64,000 nucleotides of DNA from Candidatus Obscuribacter sp. (GTDB lineage Bacteria > Cyanobacteriota > Vampirovibrionia > Obscuribacterales > Obscuribacteraceae). The position numbers and the translations under genes were made by a program. Under the pieces are notes generated by a model. It had not been told where the DNA came from and did not search any database. It saw only the letters and a program-made list of their open reading frames with translations. Positions 26,319 through 35,563 of this stretch are shown here, in pieces (the first letter of the stretch is position 1; every line of letters starts with the position of its first letter). The DNA is taken from the NCBI GenBank assembly GCA_016712465.1, contig JADJQZ010000001.1, forward strand, positions 5,394,001-5,458,000, given 5' to 3'.

Positions 26319-27326
26319 TCAGGGTCTACCGTCCTGGGCCATTATCTCTCGCAGCTTCTTAAGGGCACTGTGCACCGCTCTTGAGACTCCCATCTCCGAT
26401 AAGCCGAGCACATAGGCTGTTTCCTTTTGTGACAGGTCGTAAAAGAAAACAAACTCTACAATCTGCCTGGTTCTTTCGCCCAGACGCTTGAGCGCCTGGC
26501 TTATCAGTTCCCGGTCCTCGGAAGCAGCGAAGAGCTCCTGGTAGCGCCGGTCCGGCACAACTTCCGAAAGGGCGCGACGATCTTCCCGTTCGTCCTCTTC
26601 CGAATTACCGTCCAGGGATTCATAATGCACCCGCACTTCCCAGGACTGCTGTGCTTCCAGCACATCCTGCACGGAAAATCCGGAGGCAGCCGCCAGTTCC
26701 TGCACCGTCGGGGTGCGGTCGAGAGCGCGGGTGAGCTTTTCTTCCAACTGGCTCAACTGCGAATTCATCTCGGTCAAACGCCGCGGCACCTGCACTATAG
26801 AGCAATGGTCACGCAGATAATGGCGGATCTCGCCCCTGATATAACAGGTGGCCAGAGTACGGAAACTGGCTGAGCGAGCGCGACCGGGATCATAATATTT
26901 GATTGCCTTGAGCAAGCCGATGGAACCCACTTGCACCAGGTCTTCAAAGCTATCCGGCGCATACTGGCTGTACTTGCGGGCAATCTGCCGCACCAGGGTC
27001 ATGTGCTCGCGCACAATCGCCGATGCGTCGCCGCCCAGAACACTAAGGCCGATAGCCTGCTCGCCGTCTGCCTTGTACAAAGGCGACGAAACCACAAAAC
27101 CACCATCCGCCATAGAACCCGATGCCGCCACCGCTTCTTCCGGAGCGCTCTCACAGGCTGTGAGCTCACAGGAAGAATCGACGCCCACGGTTAAGTCCGT
27201 CGGTCTGTCGGCAAATGAGTCCGAATTGCACCCAGGTCCCGGCGAGATGCCCGCTCGAGACGCTTCCGCTCTAAACAAAACTTCACTTCTGGTGTGATTT
27301 TTTCTAGCCAAGGTCATTACTCCCAC
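26319..27326 (-). CDS. Group 3 RNA polymerase sigma factor (SigF/SigB/FliA-like)
   Basis: A 335-residue sigma-70 family protein. After a 110-residue variable, probably disordered N-terminus, region 2 is clear (REHMTLVRQIARKYSQYAPDSFEDLVQVGSIGLLKAIKYYDP...FRTLATCYIRGEIRHYLRD), then region 3 (VPRRLTEMNSQLSQLEEKL...TPTVQELAAASGF) and region 4 with its HTH (LSQKETAYVLGLSEMGVSRAVHSALKKL). The order and the RGEIRHYLRD motif fit the stress/sporulation-type group 3 factors also used by cyanobacteria. The regulon is unknown; no anti-sigma gene is adjacent. The start is GTG 27326 or ATG 27317. It is divergent from a membrane sensor kinase. Confidence 0.93.
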   Translation of the reverse strand: MGVMTLARKNHTRSEVLFRAEASRAGISPGPGCNSDSFADRPTDLTVGVDSSCELTACESAPEEAVAASGSMADGGFVVSSPLYKADGEQAIGLSVLGGDASAIVREHMTLVRQIARKYSQYAPDSFEDLVQVGSIGLLKAIKYYDPGRARSASFRTLATCYIRGEIRHYLRDHCSIVQVPRRLTEMNSQLSQLEEKLTRALDRTPTVQELAAASGFSVQDVLEAQQSWEVRVHYESLDGNSEEDEREDRRALSEVVPDRRYQELFAASEDRELISQALKRLGERTRQIVEFVFFYDLSQKETAYVLGLSEMGVSRAVHSALKKLREIMAQDGRP

Positions 27327-27375
27327 GATCTATAAGGACCCTGAGCCCCACACCAAGCCCCACGGTTATGTTCCC

Positions 27376-27405
27376 TTGACAACGGTTTTTTAAACCGGTC
27401 ATACT
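27376..27405 (+). promoter_or_regulatory. Candidate sigma-70-type promoter for the sensor kinase gene
   Basis: A perfect TTGACA (27376..27381) is followed after 18 bases by CATACT, a 4/6 match to the -10 box. The spacer contains the near-palindrome AACGGTTTTTTAAACCGGT, a possible operator. It would start transcription about 80 bases before the kinase start codon. Confidence 0.45.
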
Positions 27406-27493
27406 GGTTGCCTTAAGGCGGGGGGCTTCATCTATTGCTAAAAGAACGCATAATTCCTGCATAATCTAAATCGACCAACCACAGAGAATTTAA

Positions 27494-29422
27494 GTGAAGA
27501 AGGCCACCAAGACATTTACAAGACTGAGAGTGCTCTGGAGCAGAGTACCGGCCCAGAAGCAGCTCCTCTACCTGGGTCTGGCCTGTATCGCCGCCCTGGT
27601 CACCTTCACGGCCTGGGTCTGGGTAACCAGAGCACAGGCTTCTATTAATGAATCGGTGAAACTCTTCGGACAGGGACTGGCGGAAGCTCTCGCCCGTGGC
27701 GGCGCGGAAGCCCTCAGTAATTCAGGCGATCTGGAAAGCCTGCGCTATTACATTTTGACCCAGCGAGGCAAACTGAAGACCATTGCCTACATTGTTTTTG
27801 AAGACAATGCCGGCAACATTCTACTGGACCCCACCAGTAAAAAAGATCTGAAGGAAATCTATCCGGTCTACAAACAATACAAGGAAAACCCGGAGAACTT
27901 CACAGTTCCAGGCATCTACCCGTCACCACCGGGATACCGCTCAGTCACCAACATCGTGGTGCGCATGCATAAGAACGGTCAAGATCTGGGACTCTGCTGG
28001 GTCGGTCTCTACAACGACCTCTTCACCATTCTCGGCACCCAGCAGGAAACCACAAACTTCCTCACCACCATATTCTGCCTGGTGGGGGTGCTGGGCGCCC
28101 TGGGAGTGTGGGCCAACTATACCTTGATCAATGCGCCCTTGCGCACACTGTCGCAAGGGGCAAGCCAGATTGCCACGGGGCATTTCGGGCACCAGATCAA
28201 GGTGCAACGAGCCGGCAAAGAAATCGACCAGTTGGTCAACGCCTTCAACTATATGAGCAGCCGGCTGCAGCTTTACGATAAGCATAATGTGGACAATTTG
28301 ATGGCTGAGCGCAACAAGTTTATTTCCGAAAGAAATAAACTGGAGCTGGTGCTCATGTCTATCGCCGACGGCGTTGTGGTGTGCGATCGCGACAACCGAG
28401 TGCAAATCGTAAACCGAGCTGCCACCCAGATCTTCGACAAAGAAGCCAAAGACCTTCTCGGCAAACCTCTGGTGGTCTGCACCGAAGGTCCCGATCAACC
28501 GCAAATCTGCCATGTGGTGCAGCAATTCACCGACACCAATATTGCGCCTGGCTCCCTCGAGCCAATCGTGCAGCAATTGCAATTGGGCGAACTGACGGTG
28601 CGCCTGCACACTGCCCCGATCTTCCTCAACAAAGAGTTTCTCGGATCGGTAATGATTATGCAGGACATAACCAAACAAGCCGAACTGGAGAAGATGAAGA
28701 ACGAGTTCATGGCCAATGTTTCCCATGAACTGCGTACTCCCATTACTTCCATTAAGAGCTATGTGGACACCCTCTGCAACCATGGCGAAAAACTCGATCC
28801 CGACATTCACCAGGAATTTCTGCAAATTATCGATAACGAGGCCGACAGGCTCATGCACCTCGTCAACGATGTGCTGGAACTGAGCCGCATTGAAGAAGCC
28901 AACCGGGAATTCGAGATGCTGCCCATGGATATCCACAGAGCCTGTGAAGCGGCCATCCGCTCTCTCAACCTGATGGCGCGGGACAGAGGCATCGAGCTGG
29001 TCTTCGAACAAGCCGAAAATATTCCCCTGGCCAGCATCAATCAGGAATCAATAGAACGGGTAGTGATAAACCTGCTCAACAATGCCATTAAGTACACGCC
29101 GGAAGGGGGGAAGATTACCGTCAAGGTGGCAGAGAGCGAAGGCAAGGAAGTAGCCGTGCACGTGAAAGACACCGGCATCGGCATCCCGGAAGATGCCCTG
29201 GAGCACGTCTTCGACCGCTTCTACCGGGTCGAGAAGAAAGTGCACACCATCAAAGGAACGGGTCTGGGCTTAACAATTGTCAAGAAAATTATCGAAAAAC
29301 ACGGCGGCCGCATCACCGTTGCCTCAGCCATAGGCGAAGGCTCCACCTTCAGTTTCTACCTGCCCGCCCTGGCGCCTTCCGATGAGGAAATGGCGGCGGA
29401 AGAGTCCGCCTCCCTGGTCTAA
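27494..29422 (+). CDS. Membrane sensor histidine kinase (HAMP-PAS-HisKA-HATPase, VicK/PhoR-like)
   Basis: A 642-residue kinase. Membrane helix 1 is at about 23-45, an outer domain of about 135 residues follows, membrane helix 2 is at about 182-204, then HAMP (INAPLRTLSQGASQIATGHF...), a PAS domain (LMSIADGVVVCDRDNRVQIVNRAA..., about 285-395), and HisKA with His411 in ANVSHELRTPITSI. The ATPase part shows the N box (VINLLNNAIKYTPEGG), G1 (VKDTGIGIP), F box (VFDRFYRVEKK) and G2 (GTGLGLTIVKKI). All catalytic parts are intact. No response regulator is adjacent, so it is an orphan; the family often senses envelope or phosphate conditions. The start is GTG. Confidence 0.95.
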   Translation: MKKATKTFTRLRVLWSRVPAQKQLLYLGLACIAALVTFTAWVWVTRAQASINESVKLFGQGLAEALARGGAEALSNSGDLESLRYYILTQRGKLKTIAYIVFEDNAGNILLDPTSKKDLKEIYPVYKQYKENPENFTVPGIYPSPPGYRSVTNIVVRMHKNGQDLGLCWVGLYNDLFTILGTQQETTNFLTTIFCLVGVLGALGVWANYTLINAPLRTLSQGASQIATGHFGHQIKVQRAGKEIDQLVNAFNYMSSRLQLYDKHNVDNLMAERNKFISERNKLELVLMSIADGVVVCDRDNRVQIVNRAATQIFDKEAKDLLGKPLVVCTEGPDQPQICHVVQQFTDTNIAPGSLEPIVQQLQLGELTVRLHTAPIFLNKEFLGSVMIMQDITKQAELEKMKNEFMANVSHELRTPITSIKSYVDTLCNHGEKLDPDIHQEFLQIIDNEADRLMHLVNDVLELSRIEEANREFEMLPMDIHRACEAAIRSLNLMARDRGIELVFEQAENIPLASINQESIERVVINLLNNAIKYTPEGGKITVKVAESEGKEVAVHVKDTGIGIPEDALEHVFDRFYRVEKKVHTIKGTGLGLTIVKKIIEKHGGRITVASAIGEGSTFSFYLPALAPSDEEMAAEESASLV

Positions 29423-29897
29423 CGAGGCGGTTTGCAAACCGGTAACTAACCCGGAACTTAAACCGATAACGGTTAAGGTATCTATCCTTACTTAGATCGG
29501 TAGACCGGGTTTAGCAGCCTCCCAAACAAGACTTTTGTAACCGCCCCCAAAATGCCCCCTTTAATCTGCGGGAACAGGCAAGAATTAAGCCTCAGCGCCC
29601 GATAATATTCCAGGCAGGGGCTTGCCCGGAAGACCACAAATACATCCAGGGCATATACCCCGGAAATCCATTGGGACAGCCCTGCAAATCCTCTGAACAT
29701 TAGCAACTTATCCATTAACGCATTTAGTTTTCAAGCTGGGTCGTGTTATCATCTCCTCGTTGACAAGGTCTCTTTGGACTGGCGTCCACGGGGATATCCA
29801 TCAGGCATACGCAAAATGCCTAAACCGGTAGCAAAAGCAAAGGCGAAAGCTAAAGCTCAGCGACCGGTTCAGTAAGCAGGAAGGAGGAAATTGAGGA
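29423..29897. other. Intergenic stretch before coaD with palindromes and a tiny candidate ORF
   Basis: No gene here is well supported. A perfect 12-bp palindrome GGTTTGCAAACC (29429..29440) and an inverted repeat AACCG-ATAA-CGGTT (29461..29474) follow the kinase stop. A 75-codon minus-strand frame (29488..29715) has no ribosome binding site. Near the end, ATG 29816 to TAA 29875 encodes a 19-residue Lys/Ala-rich peptide (MPKPVAKAKAKAKAQRPVQ) just before the coaD ribosome binding site; the same frame is open upstream from about 29711 and contains the plausible stretch VSLDWRPRGYPSGIRK. Confidence 0.4.
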
Positions 29898-30386
29898 TTG
29901 GCCAGAGCCATCTATCCGGGCTCTTTCGATCCCATGACCCTGGGCCACTTAGATATCGTTCGTCGCGCTCACGCGCTCTTTGACGAAGTGATCATGGCAG
30001 TGGTCGGCAACCCCGGCAAATCTCCCTTATTGCCGATGGATATAAGAAAGAACCTGATCGAGAAAGCCGTAAAAGACTTAAAAGGAGTGAAGGTAGAAGA
30101 GTTTCAAGGACTGACCGTTGATTATGCGCGGCAAACCAAAACCACAGTTTTAATCCGAGGACTGAGAGCTATTTCGGACTTCGAAGCAGAACTGGGAATG
30201 GCTCAAGCGAACAAGCAGCTCTTTCCTGAACTAGAAACTATTTTTCTCATGACAAAAGCCGAGTATTCTTTTATAAGCTCCTCCACTGTAAAAGAAATCG
30301 CCCGATTGGGCGGTGACGTATCCCAATTCGTACCGCATCCGGTGAATGACTATCTCAAAGAGCATTTCAGCAGAGGCACCAAGTAA
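29898..30386 (+). CDS. coaD: Phosphopantetheine adenylyltransferase
   Basis: Transfers AMP from ATP to 4'-phosphopantetheine, the penultimate step of coenzyme A synthesis. The 162-residue length is typical. The nucleotidyltransferase signature is YPGSFDPMTLGHLDIVRRA with T-x-G-H at residues 14-17, and the second signature is FISSSTVKEIA. Other conserved parts are RGLRAISDFEAELGMA, which binds ATP and substrate. The start is TTG at 29898, chosen because AAGGAGG lies 10 nt upstream and the family begins exactly there. The DivIVA-like gene follows after 3 bases. Confidence 0.96.
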   Translation: MARAIYPGSFDPMTLGHLDIVRRAHALFDEVIMAVVGNPGKSPLLPMDIRKNLIEKAVKDLKGVKVEEFQGLTVDYARQTKTTVLIRGLRAISDFEAELGMAQANKQLFPELETIFLMTKAEYSFISSSTVKEIARLGGDVSQFVPHPVNDYLKEHFSRGTK

Positions 30387-30389
30387 AAA

Positions 30390-31082
30390 ATGACCATGAT
30401 TACTGCACCAACAGTACAGGCAACCAACACCTTCAAACAGACCACGATCTACAAGCATCTTGATCTGCTTGAGCATCTAATTGATGATGCTGCCGGTATC
30501 TACAAGTTTAAATTCATCAACGCCGACGATTTCCTCGACGTGCTTGATAAAGCCCGGGCTCGTCTCCCCGAAGAATTGCGTGAAGCTGCCGATGTATTGG
30601 CTCAGCGCGATGAAATCATTGCCGAGTCCCAGCGCCGCTCCGAGCAAATCATCACCACGGCTCGCCGCCAGGCTGAGACCATGCTGCACGAATCAGAGCT
30701 TCTGAAAGCCGTGCAAGCCGAAGTTGAGCGTATTCGCAAGCAAGTGGTTCAGGAAGTCGAGCAAATGCGCCGCGAGGCCATCGCTGAAGCGGAGCGTATC
30801 AGACTGGAAGCTGATGAAGACGCCGCCAAGATTAGAGAAGGCGCCGACCATTACGCCGAGCAAGTTCTCACCCGTATGGAGAACGACCTGCAGGGTCTGG
30901 CTCAACGCGTCACCGAATCGCAGCAGATTGTCAGAAACGGACAGCGTCTGCTCGGTCAAGTGAAGCGTCACGGCAGCATTGCCGCCGCAGCCACCGCCCC
31001 CCTCACCGGCGTGTCTACCGGCAACCCCCTGAGCATGCCCTCCGGACTCTCCTCACCGCTACTTTCCGGTAAGTTCGAGTAG
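30390..31082 (+). CDS. DivIVA-like coiled-coil protein
   Basis: A 230-residue protein. Residues about 20-60 (HLDLLEHLIDDAAGIYKFKFINADDFLDVLDKAR) resemble the short N-terminal membrane-targeting region of DivIVA-type proteins, and residues about 65-185 form a long Arg/Glu-rich coiled coil also reminiscent of the stalk of F-type ATPase subunit b. The tail is Gly/Ser/Pro-rich. DivIVA-like proteins organise poles or division sites; that role is inferred. It follows coaD by 3 bases, a close spacing that implies co-transcription, and ends at a strong terminator. Confidence 0.75.
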   Translation: MTMITAPTVQATNTFKQTTIYKHLDLLEHLIDDAAGIYKFKFINADDFLDVLDKARARLPEELREAADVLAQRDEIIAESQRRSEQIITTARRQAETMLHESELLKAVQAEVERIRKQVVQEVEQMRREAIAEAERIRLEADEDAAKIREGADHYAEQVLTRMENDLQGLAQRVTESQQIVRNGQRLLGQVKRHGSIAAAATAPLTGVSTGNPLSMPSGLSSPLLSGKFE

Positions 31083-31116
31083 AGCCCATAAGGCCCAACT
31101 TAAAAAAGTTGCAACT

Positions 31117-31148
31117 AAAAGCCCCGCAAAATAAGGCGGGGCTTTTTA
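31117..31148 (+). terminator. Rho-independent terminator after coaD and the DivIVA-like gene
   Basis: A GC-rich 7-bp stem GCCCCGC/GCGGGGC, extended by AAAA/TTTT, with an 8-nt loop and a T-run. It lies 35 bases after the DivIVA-like stop and closes the two-gene operon. Confidence 0.93.
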
Positions 31149-31186
31149 TTGCCCGGCCATATCGTGTAAGCTTGCCTTTATTAGTT

Positions 31187-31210
31187 GGGTATTACCTTCA
31201 GGTATTACCC
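31187..31210. promoter_or_regulatory. Inverted repeat upstream of the spermidine-synthase-like gene
   Basis: Arms GGGTATTACC and GGTATTACCC around TTCA form a 10-bp inverted repeat with one mismatch, 52 bases before the start codon. Could be an operator; no protein can be named. Confidence 0.4.
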
Positions 31211-31261
31211 GACCGGTAGAACGCCCGCCAATAGAAAACCAGAGCTAAGAAAGGCTAGACC

Positions 31262-33490
31262 TTGACCGAGACTGAGAGCAAAACAGCAGGGGAAGAACTC
31301 AAATTTAATCAGCCGGGATTGGCCCTGTTCGGCGCCAGCTTCCTCTCGCTCTTTCTAGAGCTGCTTTTGATACGCTGGCTTTCCTCCGACTTTGTCCTCT
31401 TCGGGGTCTTCAAGACCTTCCCACTGGTAGCTTGCTTTGTGGGTCTGGGCACCGGTGTAGCCAAAGCCGATCTCAAATTCTTCCGGCTCACGCCTTTTGC
31501 GCTCCTGGTAACAGTGGTCACCATCTGCCTGACCAGTTTTGCCGGCTACGGCTACCTGGCCTTCCCCTCCCTGGCTCTCTACCAGTGGAACGAGCTGACC
31601 AACAGCATGACTCTCGCCCTGGAAGTTTTGAAGATGAGCTTGCTTTTGGTGCTCTTGCTGATGGGCCCCTTTGCTTCCATGTTCTGCATCGGCAACCTGA
31701 TCGGCCATTGCTTCAATAAATCTACAGCCCTGAGAGCCTATTGCATCGACATTGCCGGCGCCATCACCGGCAGTATCACCTTCGCCCTCCTTTCCTTCCT
31801 TTCTTTTTCGCCCAATTTAGAGATCGGATTCGTAATTGCGCTCATGCTGGCAATCACGGTTAGATTCATCGGTCTGACGGCTTCCGGAGCCACAATCATG
31901 ACCCTGGCGGCAGTAGCCGTCATGCTGCCCATCTTCAATCCACCAGGTACCTCCTGGTCGCCCTATTACCGCCTGGACGTGCAGGAAATCTCGCTCATGC
32001 CCCAGCTCACTAAGAGCGGCAAGAAAGAAGACCTGGGCATCATTCTCAACACCAACCGCGGCTTCTCACAGTCCTTCACCAATAACAATGTGGTGGAACT
32101 CTCACCGGAAGGAGAAAAGGTTGAAGCAGCCCGCTTTCTCAAGAACTTCCTTTTGGTGCGCAAGAAGTACTATGAACTGCCCTATAGTTTCCACCTCGGC
32201 GATGCCGGCCGGAAAGACAATCTATTCAAGCCCAAAGAGATTCTCATCCTCGGCGCCGGCAGCGGCTCCGATGTGGCGGAAGCAGTCAGACAGGGCGTCA
32301 ACCACATAGACGCTGTTGAGATCGATCAAAGCGTCATTGGTCTGGCTAAGAAATACAATCAGTCTTACTTTGCTCCTCAGGTCAAGTATCACCTCGATGA
32401 CGGCAGGCGCTTCATGGCCGGCGGCGACAAAAAATACGACATGGTGGTGCTGGCCTGTCTCGACTCGAGAGCAGTCTCAGGCAGCGGTTCTTCCCTGCGT
32501 ACCGACTGTTATATTCACACCCGTGAAAGCTATCAAGATTGCATCCGCCACTTGAAGCCGGACGGCATCATGGTGCTCAGTTTCGGAGCCTCCGTGGGCG
32601 GCAGCTCAAACTGGCTGCGCAACCGCATTTACAAAACCCTGGAAGATGTGACCGGCTATCCGCCCATAGTCATGTCCGACGAAAACGCTAAGTTCAACTG
32701 GCCCGCCTATTTCTTCGTCACCGGCAAACCGGTAAAAGACGGGCTTTTGCAAGTCGAACCGCTACCACCACCGACTGCAGGCGAGAAGAGCGAAATCGGC
32801 TTCGCCAAAATCGACATGCCCAAAGATGTAGACGGAGTGGTACTGGGAGACGACTGGCCCTTTCTCTATGTCAAAGATAAAGCCCTGGATCTGCCCTACC
32901 TCTTTGTTCTCTTCCTCATCTCAGCCATCACCATCTATGTGGGCCGCGGGCTAATCTTCGGCACCAAGACCTCAACCGACTTGCAGCTCTTCTTTATGGG
33001 TGCCGCCTTCATCTTGCTGGAACTGCAAGCCATATCGCGCCTGGCCCTCATATACGGTGCCACCTGGGTGACATCATCGGTGGTGATTAACGGAGTTTTG
33101 CTGATGATTCTGTTAGCCAACTACATGATCATCAAGCGTCCCCATTTACTGAGTCAAAAAGCACAATATTTGGCGCTCTTCGCCTCCCTCTTGCTCAGCT
33201 ACCTGGCCCCTGTCGGCTATCGGCAGCTCACCTCGGTCAACCCCGATCTGGCCGCTTGCGCCATTACCATCGTCACCCTCGCTCCCATCTTCCTGGGCCG
33301 GTCTAATTTTCGCTACGGCTTTCAAAGGTGCCGAGAAACCCTCTCGCTCTTTTGCCTTCAATCTTCTAGGCAGTGTGCTGGGCGGTTTATTGGAATATCT
33401 CTCTACTTACCTTGGTATCAGCAACCTACTTCTGGTAGCTCTCTTGCTCTATGTCTTCAGCTTCTGTTATATGCTCAAAGTAAAGCCTGA
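31262..33490 (+). CDS. Membrane protein with spermidine-synthase-like domain; 3' end frameshifted
   Basis: A 742-residue protein with about seven membrane helices in residues 15-220, a spermidine-synthase/SAM-dependent Rossmann domain (ILILGAGSGSDVAEAV, then the acidic AVEIDQSVI, and VKYHLDDGRRFM), and further helices from about 545. This matches the group of polytopic proteins fused to aminopropyltransferase-like domains, whose true reaction is mostly unknown. From about codon 679 the predicted sequence turns abruptly into a Cys/Arg/Gln-rich non-membrane stretch, while the next frame encodes clear membrane helices up to TAA 33501..33503. One extra G in GGG at 33295..33297 would explain this. 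The start is TTG with AAAGG 8 nt upstream. Confidence 0.85.
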   Translation: MTETESKTAGEELKFNQPGLALFGASFLSLFLELLLIRWLSSDFVLFGVFKTFPLVACFVGLGTGVAKADLKFFRLTPFALLVTVVTICLTSFAGYGYLAFPSLALYQWNELTNSMTLALEVLKMSLLLVLLLMGPFASMFCIGNLIGHCFNKSTALRAYCIDIAGAITGSITFALLSFLSFSPNLEIGFVIALMLAITVRFIGLTASGATIMTLAAVAVMLPIFNPPGTSWSPYYRLDVQEISLMPQLTKSGKKEDLGIILNTNRGFSQSFTNNNVVELSPEGEKVEAARFLKNFLLVRKKYYELPYSFHLGDAGRKDNLFKPKEILILGAGSGSDVAEAVRQGVNHIDAVEIDQSVIGLAKKYNQSYFAPQVKYHLDDGRRFMAGGDKKYDMVVLACLDSRAVSGSGSSLRTDCYIHTRESYQDCIRHLKPDGIMVLSFGASVGGSSNWLRNRIYKTLEDVTGYPPIVMSDENAKFNWPAYFFVTGKPVKDGLLQVEPLPPPTAGEKSEIGFAKIDMPKDVDGVVLGDDWPFLYVKDKALDLPYLFVLFLISAITIYVGRGLIFGTKTSTDLQLFFMGAAFILLELQAISRLALIYGATWVTSSVVINGVLLMILLANYMIIKRPHLLSQKAQYLALFASLLLSYLAPVGYRQLTSVNPDLAACAITIVTLAPIFLGRSNFRYGFQRCRETLSLFCLQSSRQCAGRFIGISLYLPWYQQPTSGSSLALCLQLLLYAQSKA

Positions 33491-33503
33491 AACTGCCAGC
33501 TAA
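33297..33503 (+). pseudogene. Displaced C-terminal membrane segment of the preceding gene
   Basis: Read from 33297, this frame gives AGLIFATAFKGAEKPSRSF, then NLLGSVLGGLLEYLSTYLG and NLLLVALLLYVFSFCYMLKV, and ends at TAA 33501. These are hydrophobic helices that continue the membrane domain encoded before 33295 in the other frame. Removing one G from GGG at 33295..33297 would restore a protein of about 746 residues. Either a natural frameshift or a base-calling/assembly error. Confidence 0.75.
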
Positions 33504-33520
33504 AAACCGAGGAACAGCAC

Positions 33521-34924
33521 TTGCCCGGAAGCCAAGCCAAGCAATTCTCAAGCGAGCCCGGTCGACAGCAGACCTCCGACACAGGCAGAAGAGCGAAACC
33601 GCTGCTTCTATGGCTGCCCCTAGTCTTTTCGCTAAATCTCGCTACAACCGCCGACTGCACAGCTCAGCCGCCCCAGACCGAGCCCGTGAAAGTACGATGT
33701 GCCCTACCGGCTGGGAAAAACCCGAAAGTTCTGGCTCTCTTCAAACAAGCCGGAATCCTCCTCAATGAAAAGAAGTTTCAAGCAGCCATCGATGTTTACA
33801 GCTACGCCATAAGCATCGAACCAAAGAACGGCTATGCCTACTTCCATCGTGCCGCCTGTTACGGCAGCCTCGGCAAGCGCGCCGACTCGCTGAAAGACCT
33901 CAAGGTCTATGCACACTTACTGGCCACAAGACCGGGTGCTACAGACAACGACAAACTACTGGAACTCTACCTGCCGCAAGTGGCAAGCACCCTCAATCGC
34001 TACGAAAATAGCGAAAAGGGAAGAGCGGCCCTGACAAAAGACCTGAACAACGTCATGGGCAAATCCAATATAAACATCAACAAGCCACACATCGGTCTGC
34101 AAGCTCCAAGCCCAGAGGACCTGCCTGCATACAGAAAGTGCAAGCCCCTCTTCGACAAATTGGAACACTTGAAAGTCACCGGCGATGATACCGGTGCCCT
34201 CGGCGTAGCCAGGGAAATTGTCAGGCTGCTGCCCAACTATTCTTACTGCCACCAGCAACTGGGATGCTGCTATTTTGACCTCGATAAGCTGCCCTTGGCC
34301 ATTGAAGAGTTTAACAAGGGAGTAGCTCTCAACCCCAAAGACCCTTATGTGCTCATGAGTAGAGCCATAGCCTACAGCCTCGACGGTCAGTACGAGAGAG
34401 CCGAGAAAGATTATGACGGTGCCCTGGCCCTGGCAAGCTACCGCACCATTATTCTGGATGATCTCATGGCCGTTCAGTCTGGAGCCTTTGCCGTGCCCAG
34501 CAAAGACGAAATCTGGTTGCGCAAAGGCGAACTGGCCATGAAACAGAAACAGAATGCGAAAGCACTGAAAGCCTTTGACGAAGCCATCAAATTCAACAAG
34601 CGCTCGGATGGCGCCTTTCTCTTACGAGCCCGCTGCCATGAGAGCATGGGCAATCTAGACGCGGCCATCGCCGACTATAACGCCATTTTGCAATTTAATC
34701 CAAAAGATGAAGCCGCTTACAAAGCAAGAGGCGATCTCTACTTCAAGAAGAAAGACTACCCAAAAGCGCTCAGCGACTTCAGCCGGGTCATAGCCCTGGA
34801 ACCCAGGGAAGCCTGGCGCGCTTACGACGCCAGAGCGAAAGTCTTTGACAAACTAGGCAACGCCGCCGCCGCCCGTGCCGATAGACAAATGGTAAGCAAG
34901 CTGGGTTTTCAGCCCAGCCGATAG
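33521..34924 (+). CDS. Exported TPR-repeat protein
   Basis: A 467-residue protein with an export signal at about residues 26-50 (LLLWLPLVFSLNLATTADC), and at least seven TPR units in two blocks (about 65-130 and 195-465), for example AIDVYSYAISIEPKNGYAYFHRAACYG and LAIEEFNKGVALNPKDPYVLMSRAIAY. The linker around 150-190 is not TPR. The start is TTG at 33521 with GAGGA upstream, 17 bases after the restored stop of the spermidine-synthase-like gene, so the two are probably co-transcribed. Probably a periplasmic scaffold. Confidence 0.82.
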   Translation: MPGSQAKQFSSEPGRQQTSDTGRRAKPLLLWLPLVFSLNLATTADCTAQPPQTEPVKVRCALPAGKNPKVLALFKQAGILLNEKKFQAAIDVYSYAISIEPKNGYAYFHRAACYGSLGKRADSLKDLKVYAHLLATRPGATDNDKLLELYLPQVASTLNRYENSEKGRAALTKDLNNVMGKSNININKPHIGLQAPSPEDLPAYRKCKPLFDKLEHLKVTGDDTGALGVAREIVRLLPNYSYCHQQLGCCYFDLDKLPLAIEEFNKGVALNPKDPYVLMSRAIAYSLDGQYERAEKDYDGALALASYRTIILDDLMAVQSGAFAVPSKDEIWLRKGELAMKQKQNAKALKAFDEAIKFNKRSDGAFLLRARCHESMGNLDAAIADYNAILQFNPKDEAAYKARGDLYFKKKDYPKALSDFSRVIALEPREAWRAYDARAKVFDKLGNAAAARADRQMVSKLGFQPSR

Positions 34925-34936
34925 TAAAATGGCTTT

Positions 34937-35563
34937 ATGAAAGTCGTCTTCCTCTCCGACACCCACAATAGCCTTTCCAAACTGAAGGTGCCGGACGGCG
35001 ACCTGCTCATTCATGCCGGCGACTTCTGTAGCGCCGGCCGTCTTGATGAAGTGGCGCGCTTCAATGACGACATCATGAAATTGCCCCACAAACACAAGGT
35101 GGTGGTGGCCGGCAACCATGACTGGCCCTTTCAAAGACAACCCAAAGAGGCTCGCAAACTCCTCCATGAAAGCATCATCTATCTGGAAGATGCCGCCGCC
35201 GTGGTAGAAGGTCTGCACATCTACGGCAGTCCATGGCAGCCCGCCTTCTTCAACTGGGCCTTCAATCTGCCGCGCCTCTCCGTAGCTTTGAAAGAACGCT
35301 GGCAAGCCATTCCGGACAACACCGACATCCTCGTCACCCACAGCCCGCCCCACGGTATCATGGACCGCGTACCGCGGGGAGAAATGGTAGGCTGCGAGCA
35401 CTTGCGCAGGCGGGTGGATCGCATCCAGCCTAGAATCCACTGCTTCGGGCATATTCACTGCGGCTACGGGCAAGAAACGAGGGGCAAGACTCTTTTCATA
35501 AATGCTTCCAACCTTGATGAAGACTACCTGCCCGCCAATGAGCCAATAACAGTAGAACTATAA
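34937..35563 (+). CDS. Calcineurin-like metallophosphoesterase
   Basis: A 208-residue cytosolic enzyme with the metallophosphoesterase motifs in order: VVFLSDTHN (D-x-H), LLIHAGDFC (GD), VVVAGNHDW (GNHD), LVTHSPPHGIMD (H), and CFGHIHCGYG (GHxH). These supply the two-metal centre. The substrate is undetermined; the family includes phosphodiesterases and phosphatases. It begins 12 bases after the TPR gene and may be the third gene of that transcript. A second, unrelated-by-context phosphoesterase is at 55374. Confidence 0.92.
   Translation: MKVVFLSDTHNSLSKLKVPDGDLLIHAGDFCSAGRLDEVARFNDDIMKLPHKHKVVVAGNHDWPFQRQPKEARKLLHESIIYLEDAAAVVEGLHIYGSPWQPAFFNWAFNLPRLSVALKERWQAIPDNTDILVTHSPPHGIMDRVPRGEMVGCEHLRRRVDRIQPRIHCFGHIHCGYGQETRGKTLFINASNLDEDYLPANEPITVEL

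Noticed and set aside
29488..29715. 75-codon minus-strand frame before coaD
   Set aside because: No ribosome binding site and no match that I can name; noted within the gap entry only.
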